From Candidatus Fermentibacteraceae bacterium (GTDB taxonomy: Bacteria > Fermentibacterota > Fermentibacteria > Fermentibacterales > JCC-6): a stretch of 6,378 nucleotides of DNA. The stretch is taken from contig JAOZQW010000133.1 of the NCBI GenBank assembly GCA_029932015.1, forward strand, positions 1 through 6,378, in the 5' to 3' direction. The translations under genes and the position numbers were made by a program. The notes beneath the pieces were generated by a model. It had not been told where the DNA came from. It saw only the letters and a list, made by a program, of their open reading frames with translations, and searched no databases. This document shows, piece after piece, positions 1 to 5,649 of the stretch (positions within the stretch are counted from its first letter, which is position 1; each line of letters opens with the position of its first letter).

Positions 1-891
1 GCAACGAAGGAATTCTTCCATCTCACTCGCTAGTGGCTCGAATGAGTCAAGCTTGGGGGAGATAATATCACCTGTGCGGTAAGAGAGCTGGTATTCACCG
101 AAGCTCTCGGGTTCAATTACCTCGACTCCCTTGTCATAGATCTTGATCTTCTCATAGGGCTCCGTATCATCGTATACCAGCATCTTTCTGCTTCCTACGA
201 TAACAGTTCTGCGCAGCTTGGAGGGTGCCAGCCATGAGACCTGAACATTGGCAATCGCCCCTCCCGGGAATTCCAGGTCGATGAAGGCCACGTCAGGAAT
301 ACCATTGAGTACATAGGCATGACCAAAGGCGCTGACCATCGAGGGCTCCTCGCCGAGCCAGTAAAAGATCATCGAGAAATCATGGGGAGCAAGGTCCCAG
401 ATTACGGAGACATCTTTCTGATGAAGTCCAAGGTTCACCCTGCTCGAAGTAATGAAGTGTATTGTTCCCAGATCTCCACTGTCGATGATCTCCTTCGTCT
501 TCACGACCGGGGGGGAGTAGATAAAGGTGTGTCCGACCATGGTCACGACTCCCTGCTTCTGAGCAAGGTCGACGAGTTCTTCTGCCTCTGCTGTACTGGC
601 GGCAAAGGGTTTTTCAACGAAGACATGCTTGCCAGCCATGATCGCGGCCTTCGCAAGCGGGTAGTGCGAGGAGACGCCTGTAGCGATGACAATGGCATCA
701 AGGTTCGGGTCGCTGGTCAGATCAGTGAAATCCATCGTTGCAGTGAGATCCGGGTAACGCTCCGACATGCGGTTCAGCCTGCCGCCGTCCGAATCACAGA
801 TAACGAGATCTTCGCATCTCCTGTTGGCGTAGAGGTTCCGCAGCAGATTCGGACCCCAGTAACCGAGACCCACTATTCCGGTTCTTACCAT
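1..891 (-). CDS. Gfo/Idh/MocA-family NAD(P)-dependent oxidoreductase, C-terminus outside window
   Basis: The frame is open from ATG at 891-889 to the left edge, giving 297 residues with no stop, so the C-terminus is missing. The protein starts MVRTGIVGLGYWG. The GLGYWG at residues 8-13 is the GxGxxG of a Rossmann NAD(P)-binding fold. VEKPF at 92-96 carries the family's EKP motif, whose Lys is usually catalytic. WDLAPHD at 165-171 supplies the conserved Asp and His of the C-terminal alpha/beta domain active site. Family members oxidise or reduce hydroxyls of sugars, inositols or nucleotide sugars in the cytoplasm. The 'GYWGPNLLRN' style of N-terminus is common in members linked to surface-sugar synthesis, but the substrate cannot be read from this sequence and no sugar gene is visible beside it. 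Full members usually have 320-400 residues. The start is supported by GAGGAG at 906-901, nine bases upstream. The gene is divergent from clpB. Arginine codons are mixed, with about half AGR. Confidence 0.93.
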   Translation of the reverse strand, partial: MVRTGIVGLGYWGPNLLRNLYANRRCEDLVICDSDGGRLNRMSERYPDLTATMDFTDLTSDPNLDAIVIATGVSSHYPLAKAAIMAGKHVFVEKPFAASTAEAEELVDLAQKQGVVTMVGHTFIYSPPVVKTKEIIDSGDLGTIHFITSSRVNLGLHQKDVSVIWDLAPHDFSMIFYWLGEEPSMVSAFGHAYVLNGIPDVAFIDLEFPGGAIANVQVSWLAPSKLRRTVIVGSRKMLVYDDTEPYEKIKIYDKGVEVIEPESFGEYQLSYRTGDIISPKLDSFEPLASEMEEFLRC

Positions 892-1193
892 TGGCGTTGT
901 CTCCTCATCAGGCGTTGAGTGTACTCGCTAACAATAAGCAATGCTACAACTATACTCTCACCGGGTAAAGCCGAATGATCCTGAATCATATATGTACATT
1001 GCCGGAAATCTCCCCTGAGTGGAGGGTGGTCATTATGACACACCTTTCCGCAGCTAACCGGGAAGTGATTTTCAGTTATGATGCCAAGTGCATGATGCAT
1101 AGTAAAATAAGTATCTAGTAGCCAAGCTGGGATCGCCTACTCCCCTGGCCTGATATTTGCTCTTATATACGAAAATGAAAGAGGAGGAGAGAC
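892..1193. other. Divergent intergenic region between the oxidoreductase and clpB
   Basis: No gene is supported in these 302 bases. The left end carries the oxidoreductase ribosome binding site (GAGGAG on the minus strand, 901-906). The right end carries that of clpB. Three short inverted repeats are visible: GAGTgtACTC at 917-926, inside a longer imperfect dyad at 914-932; ATGAT-n5-ATCAT at 975-989; and a weak CTCC/GGAG hairpin at 1010-1024. A TTATAT at 1163-1168 lies about 25 bases before the clpB start and could serve as a -10 box, but no good -35 accompanies it. I see no CIRCE element (TTAGCACTC-N9-GAGTGCTAA) and no convincing sigma-32 promoter, so heat-shock control of clpB cannot be shown from sequence. 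The region is more AT-rich than the flanking genes, as expected for divergent promoters. Confidence 0.6.
1181..1189 (+). promoter_or_regulatory. Ribosome binding site of clpB
   Basis: The sequence GAGGAGGAG ends four bases before the ATG at 1194. Its GGAGG core (1183-1187) gives near-ideal Shine-Dalgarno spacing and decides this start. The resulting N-terminus aligns with the usual ClpB beginning without an extra leader. Confidence 0.85.
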
Positions 1194-3791
1194 ATGAATA
1201 ACGAGAAATTTACGATAAAATCAAAAGAGGCCATTCAAGAGGCTGGTCGTCTTGCTATCGAGGCAGGTAATCCCGAGATGCGTCCCGCTCATCTGGCTGC
1301 CGTTCTACTCGACAATCCCATGGGTGTCATTGCCGGAGTCATGGAGAGTCTCGAGATAGATCGCGAGAGACTGAGGAACTCCGTTACAGGACTGCTAGGT
1401 GAGTTTCCGAGAGTATCCGGAGGTGCTGAGCCCAGGATGTCTCCAGGCTTCGCATCAGTTATCCGCGCAGGTGAGGCTGCTGCTGCGGAGCTCAGGGATG
1501 AGTATGTCGCCAGAGAGCATCTTTTCATTGGTCTGCTCAGGAGCGGGGACAGGATCTCCGAGCTCTTCATCGGAGGGGGTATCAGCGAGCGCGCCTTCAT
1601 AGAGGCTCTCGCAGCAGTAAGAGGTTCATCCAGGGTTGACTCGGAGACTGCCGAGGACAACTACAAGTCTCTGGAGAAATACACACGAGATCTGACCAAG
1701 CTGGCCAGACAGGAGAAGCTCGATCCTGTCATCGGTCGGGATGACGAGATCCGAAGAGTGATGCAGGTTCTCGGTCGGAGGAGGAAGAACAATCCCGTTC
1801 TCATCGGTGAACCCGGCGTCGGGAAGACCGCCATCGTCGAGGGGCTGGCCAGAAGGATGGCTGAGGGAGACATTCCCGAAACACTCTCCAACAAGAGTGT
1901 TCTTTCTCTGGATATGGGCGCTCTTATTGCAGGAGCCAAATTCCGCGGGGAGTTCGAGGAGAGACTGAAAGCCGTCCTCCAGGAGATCGCCTCAGCCGAG
2001 GGCCGTATCATCCTGTTCATCGATGAGATGCACACGCTTGTCGGCGCAGGTGCGGCCGAAGGAGCAGTGGATGCCGCCAACATGCTCAAACCTGCTCTTG
2101 CCAGGGGAGAACTCCACTGCATTGGCGCAACAACACTGGACGAGTACCGCAAGCACATAGAGAAGGACGCAGCTCTCGAACGCCGGTTCCAGCCCGTCCT
2201 GGTCAATCCCCCCTCGGTCGAGGATACGATCAGCATTCTGAGGGGACTTCGCGAGAGGTACGAGAATCATCATGGGATCATCATACAGGATGCGGCGCTC
2301 ATCGAAGCAGCCACCCTTTCAAACCGATACATCACAGATCGTTTTCTGCCGGACAAGGCCATCGACCTTGTGGATGAGGCCGCGAGCAGACTCCGCATCG
2401 AGATCGACAGCATGCCTGAGGAGATCGATGAGATCCGGCGCAGGATCATGCAACTCGAGATAGAGAGAGAAGGCCTCCGGAGGGATGAGGAATCAGGTGG
2501 GGACGCTCCGAAACTCGAAGCGGTTGAGAGGGAGATAGCCGAACTGGACGAGGAGCGCACCGCACTCGAGCTTCGCTGGCAGAACGAGAAGCAGGTCATA
2601 GACAATATTCGAGACCTGGCACGTGAAACCGAGGAGCTTCGAAGCATGGAGAAGGTTGCGGAGAGGGAGGGTGATCTCGAGAAGGTAGCTGAGATCAGGT
2701 ACGGAAAGCTCAGGCGCGTGGAGGAGGACGCCCAAAAACTCCGTGAACGGCTTCTTGAACTGCAGAAGATAGGCTGCATGCTCTCTGAGGAGGTCACTCC
2801 AGCGAACATCGCCGAGGTTGTCTCCAAATGGACGGGCATCCCCGTTACGAGGCTCATGGAGAGTGAGAAGCAGAGACTTCTTACTCTCGAGGATGAGCTC
2901 CATAAAAGAGTGATAGGCCAGCATGAAGCTGTTGCCGCTGTCTCAGAGGCAGTCAGGAGAGCGAGGGCGAACGTTCAGGATCCCAACAGGCCGCTGGGCA
3001 GCTTCATCTTCATGGGACCGACTGGAGTCGGCAAGACGGAGCTTGCCAGATCCCTGGCCGACTTCCTTTTCGACGATGAGAACGCAATGGTCCGCATCGA
3101 CATGAGTGAATTCATGGAGAAGCACTCTGTCTCCCGTCTGATCGGAGCACCACCCGGTTATGTCGGTTATGATGAAGGCGGTTACCTTACAGAGGCAGTA
3201 CGCAGGAAACCCTACTCGGTCATCCTTTTCGATGAGATAGAGAAGGCTCATCAGCAGGTTTTCAACGTCTTCCTGCAGATACTCGATGAGGGGCGTCTGA
3301 CCGATGGGCAGGGACGGACGGTGGACTTCCGCAACTGCGTCATCATCATGACGAGCAATCTTGGAAGTGACTGGATCGCGGAATCCGCTGGACACCTCAC
3401 CCAGGAGGCACTGACCGAGAGGGCGAAGCGGGAGCTGTCAACCAGATTCAGACCCGAATTTCTCAATAGAGTCGATGACATCATCGTCTTCAAGCCGCTA
3501 GGCCGGGAGGAGATCAGGGAGATAGTCGTTATCCAGCTTGGTCATTTGAACAGGATACTCTCCGCGCAGGGAATTGCTGTGGAGGCCACCGAAGCTGCCG
3601 TGGACCTCATCTCGAATCTCGGATACGATCCTGCTTTCGGGGCACGGCCGCTCAAGAGAGTCATGCAGAAGTACATCCAGAATAGACTGGCCACAGCGAT
3701 TATTGACGGAGAGATAGTATCAGGAGAGACCGTGACACTTGATGCCGATGGGGATGAACTGATCTTCGGGCAGACCGGGGATGGCGAGTGA
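1194..3791 (+). CDS. clpB: ATP-dependent chaperone ClpB (Hsp100 disaggregase)
   Basis: This 865-residue protein is close to the 857 of E. coli ClpB. ClpB is a cytoplasmic hexameric AAA+ machine that, with DnaK/DnaJ/GrpE, threads aggregated proteins through its central pore. Domains in order: Clp N-domain (about 1-145); NBD1 with Walker A GEPGVGKT (205-212), pore-loop GAKFRGEFEE (247-256, aromatic Phe250), Walker B ILFIDE (273-278) and arginine fingers ERR (329-331); a coiled-coil middle domain (about 405-525) including RYGK (502-505), the segment contacting DnaK in studied ClpBs; NBD2 with Walker A GPTGVGKT (608-615), pore-loop GYVGYDEGG (655-663), Walker B VILFDE (675-680), sensor-1 SN (721-722), arginine finger FLNR (756-759) and sensor-2 GARPLKR (816-822). 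The full-length middle domain marks ClpB rather than ClpA or ClpC, and no ClpP-docking IGF/IGL loop is evident in NBD2. All catalytic residues are present. At the position of the internal GTG start of E. coli ClpB (residue about 148) the codon is GTT and no Met is near, so a short isoform is unlikely. Arginine codons are mostly AGA/AGG. The stop lies 11 bases inside the next gene. Confidence 0.98.
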   Translation: MNNEKFTIKSKEAIQEAGRLAIEAGNPEMRPAHLAAVLLDNPMGVIAGVMESLEIDRERLRNSVTGLLGEFPRVSGGAEPRMSPGFASVIRAGEAAAAELRDEYVAREHLFIGLLRSGDRISELFIGGGISERAFIEALAAVRGSSRVDSETAEDNYKSLEKYTRDLTKLARQEKLDPVIGRDDEIRRVMQVLGRRRKNNPVLIGEPGVGKTAIVEGLARRMAEGDIPETLSNKSVLSLDMGALIAGAKFRGEFEERLKAVLQEIASAEGRIILFIDEMHTLVGAGAAEGAVDAANMLKPALARGELHCIGATTLDEYRKHIEKDAALERRFQPVLVNPPSVEDTISILRGLRERYENHHGIIIQDAALIEAATLSNRYITDRFLPDKAIDLVDEAASRLRIEIDSMPEEIDEIRRRIMQLEIEREGLRRDEESGGDAPKLEAVEREIAELDEERTALELRWQNEKQVIDNIRDLARETEELRSMEKVAEREGDLEKVAEIRYGKLRRVEEDAQKLRERLLELQKIGCMLSEEVTPANIAEVVSKWTGIPVTRLMESEKQRLLTLEDELHKRVIGQHEAVAAVSEAVRRARANVQDPNRPLGSFIFMGPTGVGKTELARSLADFLFDDENAMVRIDMSEFMEKHSVSRLIGAPPGYVGYDEGGYLTEAVRRKPYSVILFDEIEKAHQQVFNVFLQILDEGRLTDGQGRTVDFRNCVIIMTSNLGSDWIAESAGHLTQEALTERAKRELSTRFRPEFLNRVDDIIVFKPLGREEIREIVVIQLGHLNRILSAQGIAVEATEAAVDLISNLGYDPAFGARPLKRVMQKYIQNRLATAIIDGEIVSGETVTLDADGDELIFGQTGDGE

Positions 3792-4659
3792 GCCTCTTCC
3801 GCCGGAACTCTTCGACAGGATGAGCAGGAAAGGCTCCTCCTTCCTGGCCGGAGTGACGATCCTTGCAGGATATCTTGCCGCAGACCTTTTCCTCAGCGGG
3901 GTAACTGCCGCTCTGGCAGTTCTCGGACTCGGTGCTGCCGAGTATCTCTTTCTTCTTGTATCCAGAAGGACCAACCATCCCGGATTGCTCCTGGAAGCTG
4001 CTCTGCTGGGTGGTGCGGTCCTTCTCGGCGACTGGCTGTCCGTCAGGGGTTTTGCAGGAGCGGAATATGCCATTCTCGAACTGCTGCTCGGGGCTGTCCT
4101 GGTCTCCACCTCTCTCGCCGGCAAGCCATGGCTCGCCTCGCAGATGAAGAGACTGGCAGGTTTCTCTCCCGAATCCGGGCTGGTGACCGGTATCTCTGTG
4201 GTGATGGGAGGGATGCTGCTGGTTCATGGCTGTCTTATGGCTGCGGGAGCCATATTCATGGACGGGCTTCCGCTTCCAGTGGCACTGGGTTCCTTTGCAG
4301 CTGTCTACATCATCGCGGTACTGCTTCTGAGAAGACGGATGCGATCACGGAGTACGGGTTCGCAGCCAATGCTGACCAGCATAGGTGATGGTCGATTCAA
4401 ACTCATAGCTGGAGGATCCCTTATTGCCAGGATAACGCTGGACGGCAGGGGAAGGATAGTCGTGAGCGAGACGGACCTTGAGGATGGAACTCCACTTCAT
4501 CGATTCCTCGAAGTCCTAGAAACCGCTCTGAGGACCGCCGGGGCATTTTCAGTTACCATGAAGGATTGGGAGGGCGATACTCTCCCTCTTGAGATGGCAG
4601 GCTACACTTCAGGTCCTGCGGGATGGACAAAGGTCCTCGGCAGACTCAGGATGACCTGA
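3781..4659 (+). CDS. Uncharacterised six-helix membrane protein with cytoplasmic C-terminal domain
   Basis: I do not recognise this 292-residue protein as a named family. Six hydrophobic segments are visible at about 20-36, 38-60, 67-84, 93-113, 134-158 and 164-183. Basic clusters sit at the N-terminus (DRMSRKG), after segment 2 (SRR, 61-63), after segment 4 (KPWLASQMKR, 115-124) and after segment 6 (RRRMRSR, 184-190). By the positive-inside rule both ends face the cytoplasm. No signal peptide or lipobox is seen. The core, especially LLLGAVLVSTSLAGKP, loosely recalls the septation protein A (YciB/IspZ) type of integral membrane protein, but this is only a resemblance. Residues about 195-292 form a soluble domain; the helix at 238-254 followed by a strand and EMAGYTSGPAGWTKVL faintly recalls the end of a GNAT acetyltransferase fold, without a visible acetyl-CoA motif. 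The start is ATG 3781, overlapping clpB by 11 bases behind only a weak GGGG ribosome site, which suggests translational coupling to clpB. Arginine codons are mostly AGR, as in clpB, so it belongs to the same genomic background. Confidence 0.85.
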   Translation: MASEPLPPELFDRMSRKGSSFLAGVTILAGYLAADLFLSGVTAALAVLGLGAAEYLFLLVSRRTNHPGLLLEAALLGGAVLLGDWLSVRGFAGAEYAILELLLGAVLVSTSLAGKPWLASQMKRLAGFSPESGLVTGISVVMGGMLLVHGCLMAAGAIFMDGLPLPVALGSFAAVYIIAVLLLRRRMRSRSTGSQPMLTSIGDGRFKLIAGGSLIARITLDGRGRIVVSETDLEDGTPLHRFLEVLETALRTAGAFSVTMKDWEGDTLPLEMAGYTSGPAGWTKVLGRLRMT

Positions 4660-4740
4660 TCCAGGAAGACACGTTGATACGTCACCAGACATAACATGAC
4701 CGAAGGGTTAAGTAGGATGCAGTGGGCTAATCCTTAAGTT
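4660..4740. other. Convergent junction with imperfect dyad
   Basis: This is the meeting point of the plus-strand clpB unit and the minus-strand genes. An imperfect inverted repeat is visible: TTAA-gta-GGAT (4708-4718) against ATCC-TTAA (4730-4737), with an 11-base loop and a three-base bulge. It could slow transcription from either side, but it has no T-run and is AT-rich, so it is not a convincing intrinsic terminator. Its right arm overlaps the 3' end of the minus-strand remnant that follows. Nothing else is recognisable here. Confidence 0.3.
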
Positions 4741-4919
4741 CCTCAATCTCCCACCTCTCGTTCAGCCATGGCCCGATCATCAGGATATTCTTGAACACTG
4801 TTCGGATGCGGAGTACTGCTGTAAGTGTATTCTGGTTTTGCTGGATGGCGGATGACCGAGACCTGTGCTTTTCCGTCCATGCAGTTTATGGCAGTGCAGA
4901 ATTTGACGGTCACCTTCAT
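4727..4919 (-). pseudogene. Remnant of a small carbonic-anhydrase-like gene, internal deletion and frameshift
   Basis: From ATG 4919-4917 the minus strand encodes MKVTVKFCTAINCMDGKAQ followed by VSVI. This resembles the start of small (about 130 residue) proteins annotated as carbonic anhydrase-like, whose TAINCMDGRVQ motif corresponds to the Cys-x-Asp-x-Arg of beta-carbonic anhydrases; here it is C13, D15 and Lys in place of Arg at 17. After residue about 24 this frame loses likeness and ends at TGA 4743-4745. The neighbouring frame (about 4846 down to TAG 4727-4729) reads IQQNQ, then VFKNILMIGPWLNERWEIEE, then LKD. This resembles the usual C-terminus of the same family (…GLW..E.WEV..I). The middle, about half the protein including the expected His-x-x-Cys zinc ligands, is absent. 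The simplest reading is one gene reduced by an internal out-of-frame deletion. Family likeness is from memory, not a search. If only the first frame is real it would be a 58-residue protein of unknown role (4743-4919). No clear ribosome binding site precedes it. Confidence 0.5.
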
Positions 4920-4997
4920 ATGATTGCCAGCTAACTTCTGTACTCACGCTTTTGTGCGGCCACGAGACAATTGCATGCAGTGCTATGTTGGAAAGCC

Positions 4998-5522
4998 TCA
5001 TGGTTTTCGTGCTTTGACAAGTTGCTATTGCCTGTCCATATGTCTCGGATTTTTCACCGTCTGGTTTGAACCTGTGTCGATCGAGAGGATCAGGCGACCG
5101 CCACGCCGCAGTGGATCGACAATGCATTGCAGGGCCAGCCGTTTGTCTTGAACGTGCATAAACGTCAAAACGCTGAAGACCACATCGAAACTCTCTGGGC
5201 GTGCGAACTCCATGATGTCGGCTTGGACAATCTCCACATTAGAGAACTCAGCCAAGTCGGCTTTGGCGGCAACGATGGTCTTGGGAAAAATGTCCAGTCC
5301 GGTAAGGCTATGGCATACGTGTCTCAATACTTGACGTGCAATGCGACCGCAGCCAACACCGACCTAAAGATCATCCTTGTTGCTAAGATCACCCAATGCC
5401 TCGTAAAACAACGGCCCGTCCCATCGCGCCATGTACACATGCATGAAAGGCGGATCGTCACGAACATGACCCGACTTGGCAAGACGATCATAATGTTCCC
5501 TGGCTGAAATGGTCAGTTTCAT
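4998..5522 (-). pseudogene. Class I SAM-dependent methyltransferase, disrupted
   Basis: From ATG 5522-5520 the frame reads MKLTISAREHYDRLAKSG and continues to an amber TAG at 5366-5364 (codon 53). The same frame resumes at once as VGVGCGRIAR (54-63), which is motif I with the GxGxG SAM-binding loop. The TAG occupies the place where homologues usually have Glu or Asp (LEVG…), so one G-to-T change from GAG explains it. Later motifs follow: LTGLD with acidic D77 for the SAM ribose, QADI (100-103), FDVVFSVLTFMHV (112-124, motif IV region) and LRRGGRLILSID (138-149). Near 5070 likeness shifts to another frame (DGEKSETYGQAIAT), then near 5025 back to the first frame (LVKARKP, stop TGA 4998-5000). 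This implies a deletion of some tens of codons after motif VI plus a further one-base slip. The first frame itself stops at TAG 5025-5027. An intact gene would methylate a small molecule or macromolecule in the cytoplasm; the substrate is unknown. Arginine codons are 10 CGN to 2 AGR, unlike the left half of the window. No strong ribosome binding site is seen. Confidence 0.8.
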
Positions 5523-5619
5523 TCTGCTTTCAAGTGCGTCACATCACCGGCAGCAAAAAGCAAATCGACAAGGGACGAGTAGCAGCACTATTTGCTGTCC
5601 GAGTGCATGCGGTTGCTAT

Positions 5620-5649
5620 AGAATATTAATCTCTCTATTGTATAGTAAA
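5620..5649 (-). promoter_or_regulatory. Possible weak sigma-70-type promoter ahead of the methyltransferase pseudogene
   Basis: On the minus strand TTTACT (5649-5644) and TATTCT (5625-5620) are separated by 18 bases, each matching four of six consensus positions. They lie in a short AT-rich stretch at the 3' end of the hydrolase gene, about 100 bases upstream of the methyltransferase start. The likeness is modest and AT-rich DNA gives such matches by chance. Confidence 0.2.

Noticed and set aside
319..918. Plus-strand open frame of 199 codons at the left edge
   Set aside because: It lies opposite the oxidoreductase, whose Rossmann, EKP and DLAPHD motifs are unmistakable; the plus frame resembles nothing.
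911..935. CIRCE (HrcA) operator suggested by GAGTGTACTCGCTAAC
   Set aside because: CIRCE needs TTAGCACTC-N9-GAGTGCTAA. Here the arms are nearly adjacent and mismatched, and the site lies about 260 bases from clpB.
885..1100. Minus-strand 71-codon frame in the divergent intergenic region
   Set aside because: It runs over the oxidoreductase ribosome binding site and start, has no good ribosome site of its own and no recognisable content.
1661..2857. Long minus-strand open frames inside clpB
   Set aside because: They have Ser/Arg-rich low-complexity composition typical of antisense frames under a conserved gene; clpB explains the DNA fully.
4708..4737. Intrinsic terminator between the convergent genes
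   Set aside because: The dyad is short, bulged and AT-rich with no T-run on either strand. It is kept only as a weak structural note.
4925..5000. An integron attC-like site after the methyltransferase (CCAAC near 4990 and GTTAGC near 4930 on the minus strand, about 60 bases apart)
   Set aside because: Neither end fits RYYYAAC or GTTRRRY, the arms match at only about 6 of 10 positions, and no repeat of the motif follows the hydrolase. Chance likeness.
4780..5127. Minus-strand open frame of 115 codons as an independent gene
   Set aside because: Only its KSETYGQAIAT stretch looks like protein, and that is explained as the displaced C-terminus of the methyltransferase. The rest matches nothing recognisable and overlaps both remnants.
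5364..5366. Stop-codon recoding (TAG read as an amino acid)
   Set aside because: TAG is the natural terminator of the adjacent hydrolase and of the carbonic-anhydrase-like remnant, and the methyltransferase carries additional frameshift and deletion damage, so gene decay is simpler.
5127..5507. Plus-strand open frame of 126 codons opposite the methyltransferase
   Set aside because: It is the antisense of a sequence with clear methyltransferase motifs. No ribosome binding site and no recognisable protein features.
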